Shown here: positions 38,901 through 56,139 of the stretch, in pieces
How positions within the stretch are numbered: position 1 is the first letter of the stretch
Layout: every line of letters starts with the position of its first letter
Source of the DNA: Desmodesmus armatus
Lineage: Eukaryota; Chlorophyta; Chlorophyceae; Sphaeropleales; Scenedesmaceae
Direction: 5' to 3'
Length of the DNA: 64,000 nucleotides
Assembly: GCA_007449985.2 (NCBI GenBank)
Contig: VIIQ02000595.1
Coordinates: 124,001-188,000, forward strand
The notes under the pieces: model-generated
What the model was told of the DNA's origin: nothing
Database searches by the model: none
What the model saw: only the letters and a program-made list of their open reading frames with translations
Position numbers and translations under genes: made by a program

Positions 38901-41900
38901 GCGTAGCACTCCTGCACATTGGCTGTCAGTGACTGGGCCATCCTGTCATGATGATGACTCAGACAGCCGCCCAGTCCCTGATAACAGAGGTGCAAGAGTG
39001 AGAGGTCGCTCAACTCCAGGTGCATAGGAGAGAAGGCTGTGCAGATACACCAACCGCCCCCCCCCCCTCCCCCCAGCCCTACGCCCCCGCTCATACAACA
39101 AGCTGCAGTCAGTCTATGGCAGCGTGACACTCCTGCACATTGGCTGTCAGTGACTGGACCATCCCTCCCTAACAGACAGGGCGAAGATGGCACCCAGTCC
39201 TTGACAGCAGATGTGCGGGAGTGAGACGCCGCTTGATTGCAGGTGCATAGTAGCCAAGGGTGTGCACTGCAGATACATCTACACCCCCCCCCCCCATTCC
39301 CCCAAGCCCCCGTGCTCAACGTCAAGCTGCAGCCAGTCAGTCGCAGCGCGACGCTCCTGTGCATTAGCTGCCAGTGACTGGATCTTCGCACCCTCGAAGG
39401 CGGGCTGGAGAATCCAGTCCCTGACAGCAGATGTGTGGGAGTGAGAGGCCGCTCAAGTGCAGGTGCATACCAGAATAGGCTGTACAGACAACCCCCCCCC
39501 CTGCCCCACACCCCCACCCCACTGACCCCCCCCCCCCCCGCCAAGCATCAAGCTGCAGCCAGTGCAGCAACAAGACACTCCTGCACTATGGACGTCAGTG
39601 ACTGGATCGCCAGCAACAGCGTACGAGTGGTTGGACAACCCAGGCCTTGATAGCACATGTGCGGGAGTGAGACGCTGCTCAACTGCAGCTGTGATGTGGA
39701 GCTAACTGTGCAGACGCTCTTACCCCCCCCCCCCAATACACACATGCAGTCTCTCTGTCGACACACACCCTCTACTCCACACCAACCCCCTGTCAAATAA
39801 GCTGCAGCCAGTCAGTGGTGGCGTGACACTCCTGCAAATTGACTGTCAGTGCGTGGATAATCCGGCCCAGACCCATCTGAACCGGTTCACACAGTCCCTG
39901 ACAGCAGGTGTGCAGGTATGCTGAACAACATTGCCACTGCAGCTGTATAGAAGTATAGGCTGCACAGGTATTCTTACGCCCCCCCCCCCCCCATCTCTAC
40001 CCCACTGAACCACCCGCGCCAAACATCAAGCTGCAGCCAGTGCGGCAGCATGCCACTCCTGCGCAACGACTGTCAGTGACTGGATTGCAAGCAGCCGCAA
40101 CAACGGCTGACATGGGTACCCAGGCCCCAATAGCACATGTGCGGGAGTGAGAGGCCACTCGACTGCAGGTGCATAGTAGCAAGGCTGCGCACTGCAGATA
40201 CATTGGGGAGGGGGAGGGGGAGGGGCACACACAAACCCCTCCCCCTCCCCACCGCCGAGCTGTGCAGGAAGGTGCAGAAAGGCCAGCAGCCCCACACTCC
40301 TGCGCATTGGCTGTCAGCGACTGGGTCATCCAGTCATGATGATGACTCAGACCGCCGCCCAGTCCCTGATAGCAGATGCGCGAGAGTGAGATGGCGCTCA
40401 ACTGCAGGTGCATAGCAGGATAAGCTTTACAGACACCCGTCCCCCTCCCCCATGATTCACACCTCCCCCCCCTCCCCCACCGGACCCCCCCCCCCGCCTC
40501 GCCGCACATCAAGCTGCAGCCAGTCTGGCAGCCCAACACTCCTGCACATTGGCTGTCAGTGACTGGACCATCCAGCGCTCAACCAGGGGACCAGATGGAT
40601 GATGAAGTCTCCGGGCAGATGCACGGGAGTGAGAGGCCGCTCGATTGCAAGTGCATAGCAGAATAGCCTGTATAGATACCCCCCCCCCCCCCGTCATTCC
40701 CTCCATGCCCCAACCTCACCCCACCGCTCTCCCCGCGCCACAAATCAAGCTGCAGCCAGTCCGCCAGCGCGGAACTCCTGCGCATTGGCTGTCAGTGACT
40801 GGATCATCCTGCCCGCTCAGACAAGCAGATGATTCAGTCTCTGACAGCCGATGTGTGGGAGCCCCACCTGACAGCTAGCATGCAGCTACCCTCTGCAGCA
40901 GCCCGCTGCGCTGTGCCATGCTGTGCGCGCTGTGCCGTGCTGTGCTATGCTGTGCTGCACCGATGTCTCTTGCACCCCCCCCCCATCCCCCCACCGGCAA
41001 CCCCACGCCAATCATCAAGCTGCAGCCCGTCTGGCAGCATGACACCTCTGCACAGTGTGCTGTGGTGACAGGTGTCGTGCTGTGTCGTGCTGTGTCGTGC
41101 TGTGCAGATCTGGTGTCGTGCTGTGTCGTGCTGTGCTCACCTTCTTGATGTATGGTCCGCTGAAGACGTCAAAGTCCTGGGGGGACAGGTGGCTGGCCCA
41201 GCTGTCAAAGATCTGAACAACCTGAGCACCAGCGTCAGCCTGAAGCAGCAGCGACAGCAGCAGGAACAGGTCTTTCCCACAGGCATCCGGATGCTTTCGC
41301 CCAATAACATCCTTTCTCTCGAAAGTGCTGCGGTGTGCAAGCACTCCTCACAGCAGCAGTACATTGTTGCTGCCACCCCTCAACCCCAATCACTACACCC
41401 TTCATAGACAGCAGCAGCGGCAGAGACAGCAAAGGGCTAGGCTATTTGCGTCTGATACTTTCACGCGCACCTGGTAGCGCACGTAGTCGGCCACGTTGTC
41501 AGCCAGCTTATCCAGCAGGGCGTGCAGCACTGCTGGCTCAGCAAATGCCATGCGCTTGATTGCTGCAAAGTTCTTGCTGGAGCCGCCCTCAACAATGTAG
41601 GTGGCCAGCGTGAAGGGGGCACCAACGAAGCCAAGCACGGCTGCCTGGTTGCCAACCTGTAGGACAGGACAAGCACACAAACGCAAGCACAGTGTTAAAG
41701 TGATGTCTAGTATGTCCCCAGGGTGAAAAAAGTACCAACTACATCATCAAGCATGCCACTGGCGTGACGTCAGCCTGTTTCAAATGCTGCGGTGCACACA
41801 GACCATTGTAGTGAGGCTCAACTGGTTCCGATGCATTCCCCTCCCGCGCGCGCGCTGCACATGACCCCTTACCATTACCTCTCATGCACATCCCTTGGCC

Positions 41901-44709
41901 CCTCCCTCACCCCCACCCCAACCACCTCGCCCGCCCCCGCTGCCACCCCACCCCCGTCCAAAGCCAATCATCAGGTTTGCCTCCTAGATGCGCAGGGCAA
42001 CTCCCACATTGTTGCCCCAGCTGCCCCCCCTCCCCGCCCCCTGCGCGCACACAACATGACCCCCTCACACCCTCTCCTGCGCTCACCCCCCTGTCACCCC
42101 CACTGTCCTCCTCCCCTTTGGCCCCCCCCCCCCCGCAAACCCAATCATCCGGCGTACCTCCTGGCGCAGGATGCGCAGAGACTCTCCCACGAATGGGCAT
42201 GCCTCCTCAGCATTCAGCTTGGTCACCTGGTTCACTTGCTGCAGGGGGCACGAGACAGCAGCAGCGACACAGCAGCAGTCACACCAAATCAGTACAGTGA
42301 CCATCGGCAGCCAAATTGTACATTCACTCTCACACCACCTCAGCTGCGAGCTCAGGAAGTGCTGCTAGGCAGTATACTTTGATTTGATTTGATTTGAATC
42401 TTCACGCCGTCATACTTGCACCCTGCACCCTGACCGTAACCCCATTGTCAGGGTGGGGTCAGCAACAAAAGGGACCCTTTCCTGCTGCTTGCCACATCCC
42501 ATGACCAGGCCCTCCTGAAATGGAAGCCACCTCCCCTTCACCTCCATGGATGGGGCTTTACATCTACAGGACCCTTTCATGCTGCTTGCCACGCCCTAAA
42601 CCCCACACCCTCGACGCTCCACTCCCCAATTGCATCAAACTCTCACCTCCATGGTGCAGATGGGGTCAGCAATAACTGGTCCCTTTCCTGCTGCTTGACA
42701 CACCCTATAAAACCTCACACCCTTCACCGTGAGCCCCCACCCCCTCCACCCACCCCTGATTTCCGTGTGGGGTCAGCGACAACAGGGACCCTGTTGATTG
42801 CTTGCCACACCCCAAACCCCAGCAACACTGTAGCCCTAGACCGCCAACCTCAAGCCCCCCCCCTCTCACCTCCATTGTGCGGATAGGGTCAGCAATGACT
42901 GGTCCCTTTCCTGCTGTGATGTCAAAGGGGATGTTCATGCCTGTGAGGGGGGTCAGGATGTCGCTGAACAGGATCACGCCGTCAGGCTTGAAGGCATGCC
43001 ACGGCTGCAGGGAGATCTCAACCTGTGATCGGTGGTTTGGCAATTGAACAAGTGAGTAAATGAGTGAGCGAGTGAGTCAACAAGTCAGGGAGTGAGGGAG
43101 TGGCTGAGGGCAGAAAGAGTGAGTTGAAAAGCAGGTGCAGTAGGCAACAGCAGCAGCACCACACCAGACGACACATGCTGCACGGACTGCTGTAGAAGCG
43201 CTGCGCAAGATACATCTGTGATGCGGGCACACAAGTGGCCACCATGCGCCCGAGGACAAGTGCCCTCCTGTTGTGGTGGTGTTGAGCTGTCTTTCTTCAG
43301 TGCTTGATGGCACTACCCAGTTGCCACCTAAGCTGCATGCAGGTGTGTCATTCAGGTGTGTCACACTCTAGGAATGTCTGTCAACAATCAGATGAAGAGG
43401 CCAATTGCAGCTGGCCGCACACACTATGAAGTTATCGGCACTGATTGAGCTATGGCATGCTGCAAGGTGCTGAGCTGTAGCCTAGCTGGTGTCAGGGATG
43501 AGTCATCCTGGATGACTCACCGCCAGGTCAACATTCTCTGATCGCTCCCTGAAGGTGGTGTGCTTCTTGCACAGGTCCTGGTACACCTGCACACAGCAGC
43601 AGCAGCAGCAGCAGCAGCACAGACAACGAGGTAGGGCTCTGATGGTGTTGTGACAGTGTGTAGAAGCTGTAGAAAAAGCTACGCTGCACTTGAATCCGGC
43701 CAGGAGAGGTGTGCGACCAGCGCACGCAATTGGCGCTGTGTGTAGAGCCCATCGGTAGAACAGGGGCAGGGAGGGAGGGGCGACACAGCACCCACCCGCA
43801 CCCACACAGCAGGGCATGGTGTGGCATGGTATGGCATGGCAAGCCTAGTCCAGTGCAAAACCACACACGCAGCACTCAAGGCATAGCGGCCCTAGTTGAT
43901 CTGATGCGACAAACGATATGACCTGATATTCATCGTTCCCAGTGCGAACAAGCCGTCAAACTTGCATTGCAAAGTCAACAAGGCAGGCGAGGAACGGGTA
44001 CATGCTGGATTGACAATGCCACTGCTGGATTCACAGTGCCCCAACAGTCCCTCTATCAGCCCAAGAGTGCCACAACAACCCATTTCACCCCCCCCCCCCC
44101 CCCCCCCCCCACACACACACCACCACCACCACCACCACCACCACCACCACCACCCCTGAACCCCGAAGAAAGACTCGCAGGCTGTGTGCAAAATCCAGCT
44201 GGTGCTGCCCCTCATGTAGCAGCCAGTGCAATGTTAACAAGGCTGACAAGTAAGGGGTGCATGCATGCTGGGTGCCGCGACAGGCCCTATGTCATTCAAG
44301 TCAATGCCCCAATGTCACTCCAAGAAGTGCTGACCTTCATGTAGCGGCCAGCCTGCCTCATCATCCATACAGGGGGCCTCTCGACAGCATCACCGCGCAG
44401 TGCACGCAGCATCAGAGGTGCCTGCTGGCTCGTGCTGGCATCTGCTGCTACTGCCTCAACCTGTGCTGCTGCCACAGGCCTCACGGCAACGCGGGAGGCC
44501 TTTGCAGCACGCTGAGGAGCCTGCAGAACAATTCAGCACAATCAATTGCGATCGAACAGCATCAAAAGCACACAGCTGCCAGCCCTGTTCCGGCAGTGGT
44601 GCCAACTGATGATGGTGTCTCGTGCCTGATACAGTGCAGTGGACAACAAGTCGTGGACACGTACCGCAGTCCGCCCGTTGGCAACAACATTCTGATTACA
44701 CAGCTGCAT
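35931..44709 (-). CDS. UROD: Uroporphyrinogen III decarboxylase, plastid-type
   Basis: Removes four carboxyl groups from uroporphyrinogen III to give coproporphyrinogen III for chlorophyll and heme. Exons: 44709-44665, 44520-44335, 43586-43521, 43022-42870, 42238-42158, 41656-41471, 41239-41141, 36724-36552, 36125-35931, about 394 residues. Seen: an Ala/Val/Arg-rich N-terminus of about 55 residues fitting a plastid transit peptide, the substrate-binding RQAGRYM (R70, Q71, R74), FSDILTPL with the key Asp, [32 protein letters not shown] and the conserved NLGHGV near the end. All junctions are phase 0. Exon 8 is 173 bases, one short of a multiple of three, and its frame changes at about 36627-36631 (AACCCGACATC), so the copy as written is frameshifted. 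A one-base consensus error in a C run is the likeliest cause. Intron 7 is 4.4 kb and satellite-filled. Confidence 0.96.
37125..37175 (+). repeat. Dispersed element family B, short copy
   Basis: GGGGGGCGGACCCCCACCGG followed by CTGGCCACACCAC matches the core of the copies at 45680-45740 and, inverted, 27775-27870. Confidence 0.6.
37560..38640. repeat. Diverged satellite-like units in UROD intron 7
   Basis: Weaker, older-looking units built on the GTCAGCTGCAGTCAGCCGTG motif (about 37570, 37800, 37925, 38010 and 38180), each followed by a dinucleotide-poor C-rich block. Probably the same family as the better-preserved array that follows. Confidence 0.55.
38640..41060. repeat. Satellite array, about eleven units of 210-270 bp
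   Basis: Units start near 38670, 38881, 39100, 39323, 39547, 39797, 40025, 40254, 40507, 40745 and 41016. Each has a CAAGCTGCAGCCAGT-type start, GGCTGTCAGTGACTGGAT, a degenerate block, CTGACAGCAGATGTG, GGGAGTGAGAGGCCGCT, a GCAGGTGCATAG block and a poly-C tract of 7-17 bases. All lie in UROD intron 7. Divergence between units is clear, so the array is not newly amplified. Confidence 0.92.
41961..42020 (-). repeat. Decayed copy of the UROD exon 5 end
   Basis: Resembles the exon 5 3' end, donor and adjoining intron at about 42139-42200 (CGCAGG, ACTCCCAC and CCAATCATC blocks in the same order), about 180 bases further along the transcript. Confidence 0.7.
42420..42815 (-). repeat. Four partial copies of the UROD exon 4 end
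   Basis: Segments near 42442-42500, 42540-42593, 42648-42700 and 42760-42815 repeat the exon 4 end ([14 protein letters not shown]) and its donor. The functional copy is at 42870 onward. Spacing is about 105 bases. Each copy has lost the frame or motif. Confidence 0.85.
43593..43620 (+). repeat. (CAG)n tract in UROD intron
   Basis: A CAG run lies immediately upstream, in transcript sense, of the acceptor of UROD exon 3, as in DHX35 intron 8. Confidence 0.7.
44085..44156 (+). repeat. Poly-C followed by (CA)n and (CAC)n
   Basis: A C run of about 20 bases, then CA and CAC repeats, in the intron between UROD exons 2 and 3. Confidence 0.85.
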
Positions 44710-44808
44710 CGTGGGGGTGGCTGCAAGCGAGGGTGATCGAATGCAAAAGAACCTGAAACGGTGAGTTACGGCCTCTCCGGGTGACAGAGACGTTTCTTTG
44801 ATACTCAA

Positions 44809-45120
44809 TTGTTTACTGGTGATGATGCTCCCGAAGGTACACCCATCTGGCGAGGATCTCATTGTACATACAATAACAGTGTTAGGCGGTCAACTGTATG
44901 GGTTCTGTTCCGCAAGGCCTACGCACACAGTGCTGTCAGTCATATTGTGCCCCAAATTCCCCCAAAACGTGTGTATGTGCTGGTGTACAGGCCTGCAGTG
45001 ACATATGTTCCCTCCCCAGCCTGCCAGGCTGGCCTTCTGCTGTCTGACATATGCAGTGGGGATAGAACCCGAAACGTTGTGTGTTCCACACCTTTGTGTA
45101 ATAGCCATTACCTGAAGTGA
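44809..45120 (+). other. Possible coding ORF, Cys-containing
   Basis: A 103-residue plus-strand ORF between UROD and the secreted-protein gene, both on the other strand. It ends in CSTPLCN, a CxxxxCN pattern that also ends the ORF at 48212-48556. No ATG, splice or family support was established, so it may be spurious. Confidence 0.25.
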
Positions 45121-45324
45121 AACACTGCACATATACGCCACACCACAATACCATGGTGCAGGCAGACGACCAGTAACGATACACACTATTCAAGCTCATG
45201 CCATGCCACACAGCAAGGCTGACACCACCACATATTGCTGCACCACCTGAAACCGCTGCTGCAGCTCTCCTGTGCATGCCCACTGTGCATGCTCAGTGAG
45301 CATGCACAACCACCGTCTCTGCCA

Positions 45325-47395
45325 TTAAGTGGTGAGTTGAACTATGAACTTTGATTTGTCACCAGCAGTAGCCGTACTGTTGGCGAAGTCACCCGTAGGG
45401 TCTGGAACTGGCAAATTCTCGTCGGTGCATCCATTCAGCGTCAGTGTCGTGACCCTCCCCACGTTGTACCTGCAGGGTCAATAACAGCAGCAAAATGGCC
45501 TTTTGTGACATGCAGGTGCTGTATCTCAGTTTGTGTGCGGTCAAAAGGGCCAAACAGTGTGCCCTCCCATCAGCTAACTGGACTGCTAGTGGTTGATTAC
45601 GAGTGATGCATGGACCCCTGTCTGTCTGAAGCACCACTGCACAGGAGTAATGCCTGTATTTTTCTGAAGGTTCCGAAGGGCGGGGGGGGGGGGGGGGGGG
45701 GGGGGGGCAACCCCCACCGGCTGGCCACACACAACTCAGCCGAGCAAACCCGACTGCCGGGGGCAAGACGCAAAGCCTCACCGATGAGAGACGCCTAACA
45801 CGCCAAAGTGGCTTACACTCTATGCCAGGAGTGATACCTGAAGAGTCTTCTTACCTTGTAAGGGGCAGGTTGGGGTGATCATCGTCAGCACGCCCGTTGA
45901 AGAAACCTGTGATCAACAGCTCTCTTGGTTTCTTGTTGTTTTCAATGTCGAAGGTTATCCCCTTGGTGATCCCCACACGACCGTGCCCGCCAATCAACAC
46001 CTTGATATCGTCACGACCATCGACTGTGTCAAGCCCAGGGTCGCAAAATCGTGCCTTCTCAGGGTTGATTTCGCTGCAGAGCACAAAGAAGCACAGCACA
46101 GCACACAGCACAGCATGCAGCGCAGCATGCAATCAGCAACTCTGCCAGATGCACCAACCACTCAGCAAGGCTTGCTCCGTCACAACCAAATTGAGGAAGT
46201 CACCTATTCTGCACGTAACCTAGCTAACCTTATGCAAGTTGTGTGCTCTTTCTCTCCCCCCCCCTGCACGCGCGCGCAGCCTGCTCAAGACTCACCAGAT
46301 GAATGTGATGGAGGTGCCCATTGACATGTCCTCCTGACGAGTGTTTGCTTTGTACCTGATGCCGTAGTCAGCGTTGCCCCAGTACCAGCATTCCCCCACA
46401 TCCGTCTGGGAGTCGCCGCTGTTTGTGTCATTGTAGCTTCCTGATGAGTACTCTTCACCGTAGTAGTCTTTGTCATAGTCACCATAGCCCTTGTGCTTGT
46501 GCTTGTGCTCGTCCATGTTTCTGCTTGGCGAGCAGCCCATGGACCACCTGCACAGCACAGCACAGCACGGCATTCAGCACACGTCGGCAGCAGCAAGCAT
46601 GTGTCGGCATGATCAGCCAACGTCTCTGGTCTTGCAGCGCGGCAATTTCTGTGTCCTTGACCACACCAGCTTGTAAAACAGCATGCATGTATGTGGGCGC
46701 CCAACTGGCTTAGCGGCTGCTGCTGCTTATGCAAGCATCCTGCCAGCAACGGTGTGCTTTAAATCATTGCCCAGTGATCATAGACGGTGACCCCTTCTGT
46801 GCTGCTGCACAAGGGGAGCACAGAAAGCTCACTCACCAGCCATCCACATTGGAAGGTCGGCTCACGAACTGCTTCAACTCATTCACCACAGTGTCATTAC
46901 TTGTAGCAAGGTCCTTGGGCTCTATGGTCGTGTCTAAGCCGACACCTGGGTATCTCAAGGAGCATTTCTCAACCTTGAATTCAACCGTGGTGCTCAAAGT
47001 GGGCTCTTCCTTCTCCTTTTGTATTTCTTCTTCTTGCCATAGCTGCCGTAGCTGTCGTAGCTGTCATAGCCATCCCTGTAGTAATCTGGCTGCTTGTAGG
47101 AGCCCTGATAGTAGTCCTGCTTGTAAGGGTCCTGCTTGTACGGCTGCTTTGAGCTGGGGTAGGGCTGCTTATACCCGCCAGAATACGGTTGGCGATACCC
47201 GCCATGCTGCTGCCCATAGCCGCCATAGCCACCGTAGTATTCATCGTGCTGCTTTTGGTATCTGTAATGTGGGTCTGAAATGGGCTTTTGCTTCTTGGGA
47301 GGCTTGTCTGGGTACTTCTGTGCCCAGCTGCTGTCTAACAACAGCAGGAGCGTCAGCACAGCCACAAGGGCTGTGCAACGCTCATTGAGCCTCAT
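45325..47395 (-). CDS. Secreted Tyr/Gly-rich protein, unknown family
   Basis: Starts with a clear signal peptide (MRLNERC, then LVAVLTLLLLL, cleavage near SSWAQ). A low-complexity region follows (YGGYGGYGQQHGGY, KQPYKQDPYKQD) rich in Tyr, Gly, Gln and Lys, as in extracellular-matrix or cell-wall proteins. Then comes a cysteine-bearing domain: EFKVEKCSLRYPGVGLD, DVGECWYWG, ARFCDPGLDTVDGRDDIKVL, LTLNGCTDENLPVP, ending SKFIVQLTT. Exons: 47395-46837, 46547-46296, 46073-45855, 45469-45325; the last three junctions match in phase. Within the first exon the Tyr-rich part and the VEKC part are in different frames, changing near 47005-47050; the exon is one base off. This is either a missed small intron or a one-base error. 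The family was not recognised; wall protein is an inference from composition. Confidence 0.66.
45640..45785 (+). repeat. Dispersed element family B with 26-base G run
   Basis: Contains G at 45682-45707, then CCCCCACCGGCTGGCCACAC and CTGCCGGGGGC. It is the fullest copy of a family also at 27775-27930 (inverted) and 37125-37175. It lies in the last intron of the secreted-protein gene. Confidence 0.7.
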
Positions 47396-48211
47396 ACGAT
47401 TTGCAATCCTGATGAGATGCCTCTTATGCGTGATTGCGAAGGCCGTGATCAGTCCGCGTCGAAGTTGAATCAAGAAACGTACTTGTATGCAGCGCACAGG
47501 TGAAGGAAAGCTCACATGTGATTGTTGCAATTGTTGCCAACGGAACGTAAAGAGGTGTCCTAGGTGCAGCTTACGGGTGCACACATCCGCTGGCAGTCAA
47601 ATCCGGCCAACGGCCGGTCAAAAAGGCAAGTACAGAGGATGCATTGAGGTGTCCTCAGAGGCATGATAGTGCTCTGTTTGATTGCTTATACCTCTGACGT
47701 CAAGTGAAGGGCTGGGAGTGGGAACCTATCATGCCAACCAACTGGCATCAGCAGACAGTTTGGCACAGTTTGGAGAGTCCTGTGCACCCACCAAACAACA
47801 ACTATTTCTAGTAACTTGCTCCCCATCAGAATCATTCCGAGCCCGTTCTATTATACATGCTGGCATTCAGTATCCCACTGTGGACAGGGCCCCACCTGGG
47901 GTGCGGCAGGACCGGTCCTCGAGCCCTATCTCCACATGTGCTGCTGCTGTACAGCAACCTCGAGCAGAAGAAAGCCAACAAGCACCGATGTGCACTACGG
48001 TTTTAAATGCCAAAATTTCATGGCTGTGCTCACGACAAGTAGCTGCAGCACAGGGGCCAGCTGCCCTGCAACTGCAGAACACATCACCATTTGAATGTTA
48101 GCGCCGAGATGACCTGGTACCATGATTGGGTGACAATGCATACCATTGCGCAGTGTCATGCCTTGTACACAAAGGCTGCTGATATATCGCAGACACTGAC
48201 CACCATGGATA
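47396..48211. promoter_or_regulatory. Upstream region of the secreted-protein gene
   Basis: Contains the 5' UTR and promoter of the minus-strand secreted-protein gene. No TATA box or other specific element was recognised and no gene was seen. Confidence 0.4.
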
Positions 48212-48556
48212 TTGCACGACCCCAAGCGCCACCTGCTGCAGCGTGTATGTGGTGTTCCCAGTTGCCAACAGCACGTTGATGCACCGATCGCTGCCCCTAC
48301 CCTGCTGTACACTGAACTGGATTGCACCGGGCCACAACCAGCAGCTTGTCTAACCGGTGTGACCATTAGCAAAGGTCGGCACTGCCAAAAGCCTATCATC
48401 CAGACCCCGCCAGCAGGCACAGAGGCAGCACATCCATGCACCAAGCTGGCCAGTGGGCATGGCCCATGGGCACCAGCAGCACCACCACTGGAGGTGCTGT
48501 ACAGGTGTGCCAGCGAACAGTGCAACAACAGCACCACACAGAACATCTGGGCATAG
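48212..48556 (+). CDS. Possible Cys-rich exon, LU-like end motif
   Basis: A plus-strand open stretch of 114 residues with nine cysteines (VCGVPSCQQ, DCTGPQPAACL, RHCQKP, HPCTK) ending CASEQCNNST. CxxxxCN near the end is the closing signature of Ly6/uPAR-type three-finger domains; the similarity is only to that pattern. It sits between two minus-strand genes. The ORF start is not an ATG, so it would have to be a spliced exon. Confidence is low; a chance ORF is quite possible. Confidence 0.3.
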   Translation: MHDPKRHLLQRVCGVPSCQQHVDAPIAAPTLLYTELDCTGPQPAACLTGVTISKGRHCQKPIIQTPPAGTEAAHPCTKLASGHGPWAPAAPPLEVLYRCASEQCNNSTTQNIWA

Positions 48557-48844
48557 TCATCTCATGAGAGAACTGGTCAGGACTTCAGCCTGCCTTGGTG
48601 AGATGTACTGTGACATGGCCCCACATCAATATACAGAGACATGAAGAACAAACAGACAGCCAATATCCTCAACCACTGCCGCCTGGGCTCAAGTTTGCCC
48701 TGTTCTGCAGCTGGCTTGTGTACAGCTTGGCTACTGACCACACAGTGCATGTGTTTGAGTGCAAGGCACCCTCACACACTGTGCTTGTCGACTATTCCCA
48801 TACCACCTATCCATAAACATCTCCTACATCGCCGCACAACGTTG

Positions 48845-48849
48845 TTACA
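48845..48849 (-). terminator. TGTAA poly(A) signal of the spastin-like gene
   Basis: On the minus strand TGTAA lies 36 bases past the stop codon, implying a very short 3' UTR if it is used. Confidence 0.5.
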
Positions 48850-48884
48850 CCCACACTATGAGTACAGGGGGTTTCCAACCAGTC

Positions 48885-55505
<6,621 letters not shown>

Positions 55506-56139
55506 AGATCATCAATGCAGGGACGAGTTCAGGACAAAAAGAACCACCCTGACGTGAACGTTGGATGCAGTGGTGTTCAGCTGACAGTATGTGCGCTTGC
55601 GGCGTCTAGCCAAGGATGACAGCCAAGGACTACGTAATTTGGAGGTTGATCATGTGCGTATCACAATGCAACATTTCAACCAATCGGGCGTAACAAGGTT
55701 TCAAGGTGCAGTCAAAGTCTGCCGAGGAAAGGCACACAATCAATGTCTTCACCCATGCAAACGCCAATGTAAACGCTCAAGGAGGGTTGCCAACAACCTG
55801 TGCGTCCAGTCCGTAGTTTTGCTGTTGCTGCTGCGCAGTACCATTCCCTGCAGCAGCTGACGTTGTGTAGCTTCAGCTGAGTTGAATTGACCACCAATCA
55901 GCGCTGATAGCGCCCCAGCACATGGCTGCAGAGCACCCCCAGCTGTAAGGCGTGTGCATGGCAGAGGACTAGTGCAGCAGCCTGTGACCCTGGAGCTGCC
56001 AGGGCAGGTGCCTGTGCGCCTCAGCCACGCAAAAAGCAATGCGCCCTCAGCAGTGATAAAACCCCAGGCTGCAAGCGTCAAGCACGTACAGTGTCAGCAT
56101 CAGCAGCCAGCTGTCAGGCACAAGCAGCAGCCACAGGCC
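55506..56139. promoter_or_regulatory. Divergent promoter region, spastin / TTL ligase
   Basis: The two genes are transcribed away from each other from this interval. Both 5' ends are unresolved, so untranslated exons probably lie here. The plus-strand frame of the TTL gene is already open from 55891 without an ATG. Two microtubule-related genes sharing a promoter region is notable. Confidence 0.45.
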
